Shown here: piece by piece, positions 40,401 to 48,913 of the stretch
Numbering within the stretch: position 1 is the stretch's first letter
Layout of the letters: every line of letters starts with the position of its first letter
Assembly (NCBI GenBank): GCA_964541085.1
Contig: CAZIPA010000008.1
Coordinates: 1 to 63,692, forward strand
DNA length: 63,692 nucleotides
Source of the DNA: UBA4644 sp964541085
GTDB taxonomy: Bacteria; Bacillota; Clostridia; Oscillospirales; Butyricicoccaceae
Direction: 5' to 3'
Program-made: the position numbers and the translations under genes
Notes under the pieces: model-generated
The model's input: only the letters and a program-made list of their open reading frames with translations
Told to the model about the DNA's origin: nothing
Databases searched by the model: none

Positions 40401-42948
40401 TGGTGGAGCCTTCGATATCACCGGCGGTGATGAGGATTCCTTCAGCGGTTTTTTCAGCCGTGGCGATGGTGTTTTCTACGGGAGCCACTGCAATCACCGT
40501 GCCGTAGTCAGCGGCAAGGGTCTTGCTTGCGCCCGGCCTCAGGGCAACCGTGTATGTGCCCTTGTCAACATGGATATTATACTGCGTTTCGCCGACAATC
40601 ACAGAAGTATCGCCGGGGGCCATACCCTTGAAGGTGATGGTGGTAGGCGCAGGAATATCCGTGCCTTCGCTGGTCTTTTCGTAGACGGTGACAGTACCGC
40701 TGCTGTAATAACTGCTGCTAAGTGTATTCACATTATTGCTGCTATCTGTTGTGGAATAGCCATAATAGTATGTGTAACTGCCATAATTGCTACGCCTTGC
40801 CCTGTAGGCATAAACCGGATAATAATCATTGTCAGACTTGTAATAATAATCCGTCTTCGTCCAGCTTGTGTTGCTTCCCGCCAGTGCGCTGTAGGAAACA
40901 CTCCTGCTTTCGTACACGGGATCGGTTTTATCAGCATCCGTGCCAACCACTTTCACCGTGGCGATGGACTCGTCCAGATTCGTCCGATTCTGCGCATCCT
41001 TATAGTTATTGTCGGGAATGGATACCTCTTCGCTTTCGTCAACTTTGAGGGTGATAACTTCGTAGTAAGTAGCCGCATCCTCGGCAGCAAGGAAGATGCC
41101 GACATTAGAGAAGTGCGGAATCTCAACCGTCACGGTTCCGGCAGCCTCATCTACATCCGCAGCCAAAGTCGTAATGTTGTCATTCTCCTCCTGCACAAAG
41201 CCACGAATGCGGCTTGTATCCACATCGCCCCAGTCGGGCAGCGGGAACTCCACAATCGCCGCGCCGGTATAGGCGCCGCCATTCAGGGTCATTTCGTAGG
41301 CGAGAACCTTACCATCCTCTGCGCCGTCAACCGCAAAGGTCGGCAGCTTGTTGGCACTCACAGAAGTCAGATCCCGTGCGGTAACAGTGATGCCATAATC
41401 GCCGTCATCTTCTACCACATTGCCGATTTTCGCATTGGGGCAGAGTTCGGAAATGTCAAAGGTTTTGAAGGTGATTTCCGGAGACGCTCCTCCAGACCAG
41501 TCGCTCTCATACAGAAGGGCAACTCGGCCATCTTCCAGCTCTGTCAGATCGGAATATTTGAAATAAGCGCTATTGATGTCCTTGTCGTACTTGAAATCAA
41601 TCGTGCCGTCAGCCTGTACCAGACCCACATAAATCACACCAGTAGTATGAGAGGTACTGGTCGGCGCAGAGAAGATGATGGCCGGGCAGCCATCAATCTG
41701 CTGCGAATAAGTGATAGAACCGAGAGCACTATCTGTACCGTAGCTAAAAGGAATACTGCCTTTCTCTGTCCATGTATCAGGACTTTCTGCAACAAAGTAC
41801 GCTTGAGCGCTACCGCGTGCAAAAAGGTACAGATAATTCTTATCGAGCTTCACCTCAGACAAAGTTGCCTCACTGGTTGTGCCATCCGTACCGATACCGG
41901 CGCTGTGCGTCCAGGTTTTACCCTCATCCGTGGAATAAACCACAGAGGCCTGCAGTGTGCCAAAAATCTTTACAGTGTCATAAAGCGGGAATACAATTGT
42001 ACCATCGGAAGTTACATAACCGCCACCGGGGCCAACGCCGCAGAAAACATCGCCCTTGGTTTTCACATTCAACAGCGTGGGAGCAGACCAAGTTGCACCG
42101 CCGTCCTCAGATTTGGTGAAATACAGATGCTGCTGGGGATGCGCCTGATAGGCTGCACCCCAATAAAACAGGTTGCTGACCTTATCATCATCCTCATCAT
42201 ACAGGTTGAACCAGCGGTCAACCGTGTATCCCTCAACAGTCTTGCCATCGCTGGCAACGATGGTGGCGCGCTGCGCTTCCTCATCACTTTCATTGGTAAA
42301 GTCGCTGAGATAATAGGTATAGTCACTATCATTGGTGCTGGCCTTGCCGTTGCCGCCCTTGCTGATCCGCAGATGGCCATCGCTTGTAAAGCCAGTGCTA
42401 TCCAAGCCAACGGTAAGAGAATTACTGCTGGAATAACCCATGTTGGAATAGCCCGCCGAAAACAGGTCAACCAACATATAAACGGTTTTACCATCTGTAG
42501 CCAACGCCGGATCAATAAAAGTGGCCGCCTCTTCGCTATATGCGCCGTTATCATCGCCCAGATAATTGGCCATAACACCGGTCCAGCTTGCGCCGCCATC
42601 GGTGGAATAGGCAACTGCCGTATCAATACCGCCGCAGTCTGCACTACTTAGACGGGCATCGGCAGCCGCAACAATGGTGCCGTTATCCAGAGTTACAATG
42701 GCAGGAATCCGCCAGTAACTTCTTTTGACAGCATCACCATATCGGCTGGTAAATGTCCTGCTGCTGGTAAAAGGCTGTGTAATGCTGCCTGTCGCCAGCG
42801 TTTCCACGGTTTCTTCCTCCGCAATGGTGCCCTTCCAGCCGCTGAACCAGCCAGTGAAGCCGGCCAGTGCCGAAACAGGAATCATCGCGGCGACCATTGC
42901 CACAGCAAGCACTGCGGCAAACAGTCTGCAAAGTTTTCTGTTTTTCAT
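37447..42948 (-). CDS. Large secreted sialidase (GH33) with Ig-like and accessory domains
   Basis: 1833 residues from the ATG of MKNRKLCRLF, with a signal peptide (cleavage near ALA, about 27-29). The catalytic propeller covers ~60-480: the RIP arginine motif (YWRIPAIV at ~80), DAR with the acid/base Asp at ~97, and three Asp boxes (STDGGASW, SEDGGATW, STDEGKTW). Then come beta-sandwich regions, a Tyr/Ser-rich stretch, a Big2-like Ig domain and further modules; no SLH or LPXTG anchor is seen. It should release sialic acid from host glycans. It lies between the SLH gene and the precursor peptide gene. Parts of the C-terminal half have lower GC than the neighbours. Confidence 0.88.
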   Translation of the reverse strand: MKNRKLCRLFAAVLAVAMVAAMIPVSALAGFTGWFSGWKGTIAEEETVETLATGSITQPFTSSRTFTSRYGDAVKRSYWRIPAIVTLDNGTIVAAADARLSSADCGGIDTAVAYSTDGGASWTGVMANYLGDDNGAYSEEAATFIDPALATDGKTVYMLVDLFSAGYSNMGYSSSNSLTVGLDSTGFTSDGHLRISKGGNGKASTNDSDYTYYLSDFTNESDEEAQRATIVASDGKTVEGYTVDRWFNLYDEDDDKVSNLFYWGAAYQAHPQQHLYFTKSEDGGATWSAPTLLNVKTKGDVFCGVGPGGGYVTSDGTIVFPLYDTVKIFGTLQASVVYSTDEGKTWTHSAGIGTDGTTSEATLSEVKLDKNYLYLFARGSAQAYFVAESPDTWTEKGSIPFSYGTDSALGSITYSQQIDGCPAIIFSAPTSTSHTTGVIYVGLVQADGTIDFKYDKDINSAYFKYSDLTELEDGRVALLYESDWSGGASPEITFKTFDISELCPNAKIGNVVEDDGDYGITVTARDLTSVSANKLPTFAVDGAEDGKVLAYEMTLNGGAYTGAAIVEFPLPDWGDVDTSRIRGFVQEENDNITTLAADVDEAAGTVTVEIPHFSNVGIFLAAEDAATYYEVITLKVDESEEVSIPDNNYKDAQNRTNLDESIATVKVVGTDADKTDPVYESRSVSYSALAGSNTSWTKTDYYYKSDNDYYPVYAYRARRSNYGSYTYYYGYSTTDSSNNVNTLSSSYYSSGTVTVYEKTSEGTDIPAPTTITFKGMAPGDTSVIVGETQYNIHVDKGTYTVALRPGASKTLAADYGTVIAVAPVENTIATAEKTAEGILITAGDIEGSTTMETDLYIITITVADIIEVTDPALSPFVGGTTNVYMSATTQFPVSHEKQITKVTMTTGLNDGYDVDLASQFADQQVEWSVGDSSVVTVDEYGKITPVSPGETVLQATVNGVTYQMPVVVYEGPSEDNDYTFHIYVDKTYNCKVYYSYTFGELILAGKGNVFYGAVAKTGTSAFDFFGAPDEGYALTGMKSQTTDTRVTGEFFKLHDDNGNAVTDTTQTSYFASIFGSKFDGHRTEINAMIEAAVAMGCDGAQGFNSANGSINSFDPSAIIAFYAQKLPTVEKTLEGIYDKNGTRKTGDNASKVEIDDTVKFNITVTKPLTIADYGTITYSGVSVTDALTSSKYDKSVDQMGVSTTEDVLYTYITELKLTNENFATVVQDGKITNEVEVAYTYQAQFSKGSAKASASAAATVTVGVPTYVVDFGLPVEVDLRDVVYPMGYEITSATGAAASGYKITYTPDHVLDEPVYVSLNLKGIGDKDGRTAGYGVTIIPASNVLYEENFLTEVETKYGQSWTLNTDTAISEKQSNQLAKAEGDAYGYDRAYQNANADTRAWTISNLTKGQSSHRLDTSFNGNGFDLIGRCGPDTASVMLLISDADGKLVKGVYVDTRCNQEFDWVPLAHIMLDETANYTATVYAYYANETATSANAAAVQSVRAKSDDSFAALKRDLAELGLSVSDLEFIQLSDTMNASAQRVSVYSTMAETTSGRAAGTHMEIDAFRVYRETNDSNYAESEQNRTYERVLDYVTELVAYTESGSEYTIETYDSDTVGGPKNEIYLEKSTGESGHAVTFQVGNLDKIQVSLRSVDGEPVGVNGVTINSTTEMYYEITGENGVFTIVNTGDGILGIGNLKLPVDATIQTASELEPEVVSYSLRMALAVEPDQPEEPEQPEVFLPQSFNASCRSVNVLRNKLVTVSVTASTDVAYITVNGQKVNAWNNALGWIYQPDTLRFTFTDLIKRGESKTYEIVAYNADGVASAVYTVQG

Positions 42949-43053
42949 ATGGGTCTCCCCTTTTACAAAAGTTTGCTGTTTTGGTGCGCTGAGGGAATTC
43001 ATGCAGCGCTGCAAGGGCAAAGCTCTCCCCGCAGCGCCACAGTGTATCAGGTT

Positions 43054-44736
43054 TTAGTTACCGCTGACCACTTCGCCGGGGTTGGGTGCGGAGTTGGCGT
43101 CGGACCATGCACGCTCGAAGGCGGCCCAGTCACGGACGGGCAGAGGCTTGGTCCAGTCTTCGGTGCCATCCTCAAACAGCTGGAACTCATGAGAGTTGGT
43201 GGCTTCCTGCACAACCACATAGAACCAGCGGTTCTTGTTCATGTTGTCGGGCCACATAATCATCTGCTCGTCAGGCAGCATACCCTCCTTGCAGGGGCTG
43301 CGGCGCAGGGTGTTGTTCACGATGCTCATAGCCTCGGCACGGGAGATTTCGTTGCTGGGCTTGAAGGTGCCGTCGGTATAGCCCTTGACCAGCTCCAGCA
43401 GATAAGCCATGTTGATATACTCATTGGCCCAGCTATTGGAAATATCGCTGAAATAGTCCTCGGTAATCACCAGACTGTCGGTGATATTGGCGAAGAAACG
43501 CACGGCGATGGTGGCGAACTCCGCACGGGTGATGTTGTCACGGGGATGGAAGCCGCCGTCGGGCTTGCCGTTGAAAATGCCCATGTTGGTGAGGGTGGAA
43601 ATGGCGTTGTTGAACCAGTCCTCAGGCTGGACATCGTAATAATCATTGGTCTTGCACCAGTATTCGTTGCGCACTTCGTCCTTCAGCATACGGAAGAAGA
43701 TGGTGGCAACCTCGGCACGGGTAATCAGTCCCTCGGGATGAACCAGACCGTCGGGCATACCGATAATATAAGCGAAGTGATCCTCCACATTCAGCCAGGG
43801 GCTCTCGGGCTCGGGGCCGACGGGGGTGGGGGTGGGTTCCTTGGAGCGCTTGAGCAGCACTTCCACCACATTGGACTTCCATTCCTTGATGTCCGCATCG
43901 TTGCCGAACTTCAGGGTGTTGAAATAGTTGATGGCCACATATTCCGCAGCGTCGCCGATGGTGGCGGGAGTCTCCAGCTTAATATAGGAGAAGGTGCCCT
44001 CCACGGTGCCGGAGGCGTAAACGGTCTTCCAGGTCCTGGAGTCGGTAGTGACGGTCTTTTCCACGCCGTCCTTCACACGCATATTGGCCAGCTCCAGCTT
44101 GATTTCCTTCATCCAGTCGGCCACGGTGAAGTTCTTTTCCACATACATGAACTTTGCGTTGGGAGCCTTCTGGACAGCCTCTTCAAAGCCATAGGCAACC
44201 GTCCGATAATCGGAGTAGACGATCAGCTCCATGGGGATGATCATGCCGTCGGTCTGCTTTTCGGCCCAGGCACGGTCCACAGACAGCGTATAGGTGAAGA
44301 TGCCGTTTTCATAGCCCTTCAGCGCATAGCTGATGTTGGCGGCGTCACGGGGCTTCAGGAAGGTGCTGGTGAAGGTGAACTCCAGCGTATCAGCGTTGGT
44401 GTCAAACTCCAGCAGCTTCAGATCCATGTTGACATTCACATTGAACTTGGCGTCATAGAGCTGTTCCTGACGGGGCTGGAGATATCCGGCCATGATGTCC
44501 GTCATTTTCAGCGTGGCAAAGTACTGAATGCTGACTTCCTTGCCATTGACGCGGTAATCATGCACACCGTTGTCAGTTTCTCTGGTGTTGTAATACTGGG
44601 TGATGTCTACCGTGGCCAGAGAGGCCTTGGCCTCTTCCAGCGTGGTTTCTGCGGCAAAGGCTGCCGTCATACCGGCCATCATGGCGAATACCAGCATAAA
44701 GGCCAGCAGCTTTTTTCCGATGTTCTTGAAGCTCAT
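43054..44736 (-). CDS. S-layer homology (SLH) domain surface protein
   Basis: 560 residues: signal peptide (to AFAA, about 28), an N-terminal beta-rich domain of ~280 residues of unknown role, a Pro/Thr hinge (EPTPTPVGPEPESP) and three SLH motifs at about 318-495 (ITRAEVATIFFR, GGFHPRDNITRAEF, GTFKPSNEISRAEA), then a ~60-residue tail. SLH domains bind pyruvylated cell-wall polymers, so the protein is surface-anchored. Two tandem promoters precede it. The sialidase, which has no anchor, follows 105 nt later and could be cotranscribed. Confidence 0.93.
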   Translation of the reverse strand: MSFKNIGKKLLAFMLVFAMMAGMTAAFAAETTLEEAKASLATVDITQYYNTRETDNGVHDYRVNGKEVSIQYFATLKMTDIMAGYLQPRQEQLYDAKFNVNVNMDLKLLEFDTNADTLEFTFTSTFLKPRDAANISYALKGYENGIFTYTLSVDRAWAEKQTDGMIIPMELIVYSDYRTVAYGFEEAVQKAPNAKFMYVEKNFTVADWMKEIKLELANMRVKDGVEKTVTTDSRTWKTVYASGTVEGTFSYIKLETPATIGDAAEYVAINYFNTLKFGNDADIKEWKSNVVEVLLKRSKEPTPTPVGPEPESPWLNVEDHFAYIIGMPDGLVHPEGLITRAEVATIFFRMLKDEVRNEYWCKTNDYYDVQPEDWFNNAISTLTNMGIFNGKPDGGFHPRDNITRAEFATIAVRFFANITDSLVITEDYFSDISNSWANEYINMAYLLELVKGYTDGTFKPSNEISRAEAMSIVNNTLRRSPCKEGMLPDEQMIMWPDNMNKNRWFYVVVQEATNSHEFQLFEDGTEDWTKPLPVRDWAAFERAWSDANSAPNPGEVVSGN

Positions 44737-44827
44737 CGAATCTCCTCCTCAGATATAATATTGAATTGCGGGTAGTTTCCGGCCAAAGCCGGCAGGTACT
44801 ATTGCCCCTTTTACTTTTATAAATTTC

Positions 44828-44856
44828 AGTATAGCAAAAGAAGCCGCTTTTTTCAA
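44828..44856 (-). promoter_or_regulatory. Proximal promoter of the SLH gene
   Basis: TTGAAA (44856-44851), 17-nt spacer and TATACT (44833-44828), about 90 nt before the ATG. Confidence 0.75.
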
Positions 44857-44907
44857 GCGTTCTTTTCCGAAAAATATAAAAAACGGGCGCAGTTTTTTCT
44901 GGAAAAC

Positions 44908-44936
44908 ATTATACCCAGTTTCCGTCTTTTTTTCAA
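44908..44936 (-). promoter_or_regulatory. Distal promoter of the SLH gene
   Basis: TTGAAA (44936-44931), 17-nt spacer and TATAAT (44913-44908). Same -35 hexamer and spacing as the proximal promoter 80 bp downstream, so expression is probably high. Confidence 0.75.
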
Positions 44937-45045
44937 GGCTTTTTGATTCATTTTCAATGGGCAAAGTTGCACAAAATATCTATTATTTTATCAGAGATTT
45001 ATGCGGTTATTTCTGAAAGCTTTCTGAATTTTCCAGCTTCTCCAT

Positions 45046-45074
45046 TTGACTTTCCGGGGTTTCTCCTTTATAAT
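45046..45074 (+). promoter_or_regulatory. Promoter of the anchored coiled-coil protein gene
   Basis: TTGACT (45046-45051), 17-nt spacer and TATAAT (45069-45074). The 404-bp gap between the divergent genes holds only this and the two SLH-gene promoters. Confidence 0.8.
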
Positions 45075-45140
45075 AATGCCATATGCGGGGCCGCCGCCGG
45101 GCGGGCTCCGTCAGTATACTACCGGAAGGCGGAACCTGTT

Positions 45141-45938
45141 ATGAAAAAAGGCTTGAAAATATTCCTCGGCATTGCGCTGGCGCTGGTGCTGGCCGGTGCG
45201 GGACTCTGGATCTGGCAGCGGAATAATATTGTCGCGCTGCAGAAATCTGTGAGGCTGTCCTCGGAGGAGCTGACGGAACAGATGCAGCAGCAGGCCAGCA
45301 ATGTGGCGGACACGGCGCAGAAGGCCGGTGTTACCGTGCGTGATCTGACGGATGAGGAAAAAGAGGCGCTGTATACCGGTCAGCTTTCCCGGGAGGATCT
45401 GATCCATCGCATCTCCGGGAATGAAACGCCGGAGACTTCCGACCCGCAGCCCCCGGAGGCGCCCACGCAGACGGATGCGCCGGATACAGCAACCAATCCT
45501 TCTCCGGATCCTGCCGCACCGTCGGAGACAACACCTGCCGCGCCCTCCACTCCTGCGGAGACACCTGCCGTTCAGCCGGAACCGGACGCCAATGCCCAGG
45601 CCCGCAGCCAGCTGGCTGCCTGCATGGCGGAAATCTATGTAATGCAGGCGGAATATAACGACTGGCTGGAAAAGGCCAATCAGTCCGCCATTGATGATTT
45701 CAACGCTCTGCCGGAGGAACAGCGCACCGCCACCTCCAAGTTTTCCATCGGTCTGAATTATGCCAACGAAGCGCTGAAGAAGGAAAAGGAATGCGATGCC
45801 AGCATGAAGGCGCTGGAGACGCAGATTCGTGCACTGCTGGAGCAGCTGGGTGAGGATACCGCACTGGTGGACGAGATTCACAACACCTATCTGGAGGAAA
45901 AAGCGCTGAAAAAGGCCTATTATCTGGGTCTGCACTGA
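45141..45938 (+). CDS. Membrane-anchored protein with Pro/Thr-rich linker and helical C-terminus
   Basis: 265 residues from the ATG of MKKGLKIFLG. One membrane segment at about 7-25, a helical region (Gln/Glu-rich, 30-90), a ~60-residue Pro/Thr/Ala/Glu linker (about 92-155) that would span the cell wall, and a helical, probably coiled-coil C-terminal domain with Glu/Lys/Ala. No catalytic motif. I do not recognise the family; a structural or cell-wall-spanning role is a guess. The upstream in-frame extension covers the promoter and is excluded. Confidence 0.65.
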   Translation: MKKGLKIFLGIALALVLAGAGLWIWQRNNIVALQKSVRLSSEELTEQMQQQASNVADTAQKAGVTVRDLTDEEKEALYTGQLSREDLIHRISGNETPETSDPQPPEAPTQTDAPDTATNPSPDPAAPSETTPAAPSTPAETPAVQPEPDANAQARSQLAACMAEIYVMQAEYNDWLEKANQSAIDDFNALPEEQRTATSKFSIGLNYANEALKKEKECDASMKALETQIRALLEQLGEDTALVDEIHNTYLEEKALKKAYYLGLH

Positions 45939-45960
45939 TTCTTCCGCAAAACACCTACCC

Positions 45961-45989
45961 GCCCTTTGTGCCATTTGTGCGCAAAGGGC
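45961..45989. other. Inverted repeat upstream of the acyltransferase promoter
   Basis: GCCCTTTG and CAAAGGGC, a perfect 8-bp stem around a 13-nt loop, ending next to the -35 box of the acyltransferase gene. There is no T-tract, so it may be a weak terminator of the upstream gene or a protein-binding site. Confidence 0.4.
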
Positions 45990-45990
45990 A

Positions 45991-46019
45991 TTGCAATATG
46001 CCGAAACCTGTGGCATAAT
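45991..46019 (+). promoter_or_regulatory. Promoter of the acyltransferase gene
   Basis: TTGCAA (45991-45996), 17-nt spacer and CATAAT (46014-46019). Confidence 0.6.
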
Positions 46020-46043
46020 AGCCCAAAGGAAGGACGGTCGGTT

Positions 46044-47087
46044 ATGGAACAGCACAAAAGCAGCCGCATCCTGTATCTGGATCTGCTGAAAATTCTCTCG
46101 ATTTATTTTGTAATTCTCATTCATGTCACGGCGGAAAACTGGTATGACGACATTCAGGGCGTATATTGGCTGGTGAACAACGGCTACAATGCTCTGTCCC
46201 GCTGGGGCGTGCCGGTATTCTGCATGGTCAGCGGCGCGCTGCTGCTGTCCCGGGATATTCCCATCCGGAAAATTTACACCCACTATCTGCCCCGCATCGC
46301 ACTGCTGCTGCTGATCTGGGGGCTGGCCTATGAAGTGCTCACTGCCGGAGGCATCAGCGTGGAGGTTCTGCTGGGCGGTGTGCGCAATCTGCTCCGGGGA
46401 AAAGCCTATTCCCATCTGTGGTATCTTTATATGATTATGGGGCTGTATATCATCACGCCGCCTCTTCGGGCCATGATCCGGGGGTCAGAACAAAAGACGC
46501 TGACCTATTTTCTGGTCTGCGCCTTCCTGTTCGCCGTTGTGCTGCCCCGGCTGCTGACCCTCTCCTGGCTGGAGCCCTACGGCGGCTGGATCAACAAGCT
46601 GGATGTGCAGCTGTTCGGCGGCTATATTTTTTATTATGTGGCGGGCTGGTATCTCCATCAGTTTACCCTGCCGAAATGGGCCCGGCGGACGCTGTATCTC
46701 TGCGGCGGTCTGCTGCTGGTGGGCGCCATGGTTATCAGTGAAATCCGCTCCCGGCAGCTGAATTATCAATATGTGAATTACGGTGTCTTCAGTCTGGGCA
46801 CCGCCGTCTTTTCGCTGGCACTGTTTGTTCTGTGCCGCAGCGTGTCTCCCCGGCTGGAGCAGTCTCCCCGGCTTTCCCGGATGATCTCTTTCACGGGGCC
46901 GCTGACCTTCGGCATTTATCTCTGTCATTTCATGGTGGAAAAGCTGCTGCTGCGCTTTGGTCTGCACAGCAATGTGATCCATCCTCTGCTGGGCGCACCG
47001 CTGGTGAGCCTGCTGATCTTCCTGCTGTCCGGCGGCATCTGCTGGCTGCTGCGGAAGATTCCGCTGCTGCGGCGGCTGGTGGAATGA
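46044..47087 (+). CDS. Acyltransferase-3 family membrane protein
   Basis: A 347-residue polytopic protein with about ten membrane helices. The N-terminal YLDLLKILSIYFVILIHVTAENW carries the His of the acyltransferase-3 family, and the layout (GVPVFCMVSGALLL) fits O-acetyltransferases that decorate surface polysaccharides or peptidoglycan. The ATG follows AAAGGAAGG. It stands alone, convergent with the GH10-like hydrolase gene. The acceptor is unknown; the capsule genes 15 kb away are one possibility. Confidence 0.85.
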   Translation: MEQHKSSRILYLDLLKILSIYFVILIHVTAENWYDDIQGVYWLVNNGYNALSRWGVPVFCMVSGALLLSRDIPIRKIYTHYLPRIALLLLIWGLAYEVLTAGGISVEVLLGGVRNLLRGKAYSHLWYLYMIMGLYIITPPLRAMIRGSEQKTLTYFLVCAFLFAVVLPRLLTLSWLEPYGGWINKLDVQLFGGYIFYYVAGWYLHQFTLPKWARRTLYLCGGLLLVGAMVISEIRSRQLNYQYVNYGVFSLGTAVFSLALFVLCRSVSPRLEQSPRLSRMISFTGPLTFGIYLCHFMVEKLLLRFGLHSNVIHPLLGAPLVSLLIFLLSGGICWLLRKIPLLRRLVE

Positions 47088-47091
47088 CCGG

Positions 47092-48885
47092 TCATTCCTC
47101 CCGGACGGTCAGAAGCAGCTGCCGGTTTTCCCATGCGGTATCCACCCTCCGGCGATCTGTCCCCTCCGGCAGCACCAGCCGATAATACAGCGAACCCTCC
47201 TGCAAGGATACGGAGCTGTGCTTCAGCCAGCTGTCCTGTAAGGGGATGGCCTCTCCCGTGCAGCCCCGCAGGGTGACGGTCAGCACATCTCCGCTGTATC
47301 GAATCTCCGGCGCACAGGGCGCGGACAGGGTAAAGCAAAGCTGGTGTCCCTGCTCTGTTTCCTGCGAAAATACCGACAGCAGCGCCGTTTTCTCCTGCCG
47401 CACCGCCGTCACCGTATAGGCGGAAAGCTTCAGGGAGACCACGCCGTTCCGCCGGGTACAGAACAGCACCGGCGCCGTGGTGGCTGTCTCCTGATATGCC
47501 GTCTCTGCCCGGAGACTTCCGGTGCGGAGTTCACCGTCCTCCCGGCGCAGCCGACACCATTCATTTCCCCAAAAGGCCGTAACCTGACTGTCCCGGGGCG
47601 CAGTACAGCACAGCTGCACCCGTTCTCCGGAAAACACGGCACAATCGCCGGTCTCTCCCGCAAAGCGGCGTTTTTCCGTGGGAGCTTCCGTCTGGGCCGC
47701 CTGGGAAAATGCCCGCTGTACGCCTTCCTCCGCCGGTTGTCCCAGAATGGAGCGATAGCGGAACAGCACTGCACCGCAGGCCGTTTCCGAAAGCTCAATC
47801 CGGCTCAGCTGCCGCAGCAGCTCATCGCTGCCGTACCACAGGGAGCCCGCCTCCGCCTGTGCGGATTTGTAGGCCGCCAGACCGATATAGAGCTTGACCT
47901 CCGTATCCCGGGCCACGCCGCTCCACCAGTCCAGCATGGTCTGATATTCTCCGGCGGCAGCGCCGATCTCCCAGTAAATCTGCGGAATGATATAATCCAC
48001 CAGATTCTCCCGCACCCAGCGGCGGGAATCGGCATAATGGTCAAAATAAGACTGGCTGCCCCGGGTGTCTGCACCCAGCGCATGATCCTGCGCAGTAGCC
48101 CAGATTCCGGCGGGCGATACGCCGAACACCGCCCCGGGACGCACCTGATGGGTCAGCGTCTGAAGGGCCGCCACCGTCTGGGTCACGGCCTCCCGGCGAA
48201 AGTCTCCCACCGTGGCAAACCCCTGTCCATACAGGCGGAAGGTCTCCCCATCGTCAAATTCGCTGCCGGGATAGAAATAATCATCCAGATGCAGTCCGTC
48301 CACGGCATAGCGGGTCAGCAGCTCCTCTGCCACCCCCAGCAGCATTTCCCGCACCTCCGGCCGTCCGGGATCGTAATAGAGACAGCCGTCTGTGTGAAAC
48401 ACCACGCAGTCCTCCAGCTGTCGGGCCGGATGCGCCTGACACAGCAGCTGAAAGGCCGCCTCCCGGCTGTCCGCCTGTTTTCGAGTGATGCGATAGGGGT
48501 TGATCCAGGCATGGAGCTGCAAGCCGTTTTCATGGCAGATTTCCACAAAATATTCCAGCGGATCAAAGCCGCCGTCGGCAGCCTGTCCCTGTGTGCCGGA
48601 AAGCCACTGGCTCCAGGGCTCTGTTTCGGAAACATAGAGGGCATCGGCGCAGGGACGCACCTGCAAAAAGATGGCATTCATGCCCCACTTTTTCGCATTT
48701 TCCACCACTGCATCCGCCTCGGCCTGAAGCTGGGATGCGGAAAGGCCCGGCGCGGAGGGCCAGTCCAGATCATAGACCGTGCTGACCCAGACACCCCGCA
48801 GCTCCAGCGACGCGCCCTGTACCGGCAGCGCCAGCAGAACCGTCAGGCTGCAAAGGAAAAGAAACCGTATCATCCATTTTTTCAT
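47092..48885 (-). CDS. Secreted GH10-like glycoside hydrolase (YngK/DUF187 type)
   Basis: 597 residues with a signal peptide (MKKWMIRFLFLCSLTVLLAL, cleavage near VQGA). The TIM-barrel core shows LRGVWVSTVYDLDWPS, FLQVRPCADALY, LHAWINPYRI and DGLHLDDYFYP, the hallmarks of the glycosyl-hydrolase-like 10 family, some members of which act on peptidoglycan. The C-terminal third is beta-rich and unassigned. The ATG follows GGAGG with 5-nt spacing. It is divergent from radC and convergent with the acyltransferase gene. Confidence 0.88.
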   Translation of the reverse strand: MKKWMIRFLFLCSLTVLLALPVQGASLELRGVWVSTVYDLDWPSAPGLSASQLQAEADAVVENAKKWGMNAIFLQVRPCADALYVSETEPWSQWLSGTQGQAADGGFDPLEYFVEICHENGLQLHAWINPYRITRKQADSREAAFQLLCQAHPARQLEDCVVFHTDGCLYYDPGRPEVREMLLGVAEELLTRYAVDGLHLDDYFYPGSEFDDGETFRLYGQGFATVGDFRREAVTQTVAALQTLTHQVRPGAVFGVSPAGIWATAQDHALGADTRGSQSYFDHYADSRRWVRENLVDYIIPQIYWEIGAAAGEYQTMLDWWSGVARDTEVKLYIGLAAYKSAQAEAGSLWYGSDELLRQLSRIELSETACGAVLFRYRSILGQPAEEGVQRAFSQAAQTEAPTEKRRFAGETGDCAVFSGERVQLCCTAPRDSQVTAFWGNEWCRLRREDGELRTGSLRAETAYQETATTAPVLFCTRRNGVVSLKLSAYTVTAVRQEKTALLSVFSQETEQGHQLCFTLSAPCAPEIRYSGDVLTVTLRGCTGEAIPLQDSWLKHSSVSLQEGSLYYRLVLPEGTDRRRVDTAWENRQLLLTVREE

Positions 48886-48913
48886 AAAAACCTCCAGAGA
48901 AAGGGGAACTCTC

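Noticed and set aside
37330..42651. A 1773-codon open frame on the plus strand opposite the sialidase gene
   Set aside because: The minus strand has a signal peptide, Asp boxes and a ribosome site; the plus-strand translation has no domain and arises from codon bias in a GC-rich gene.
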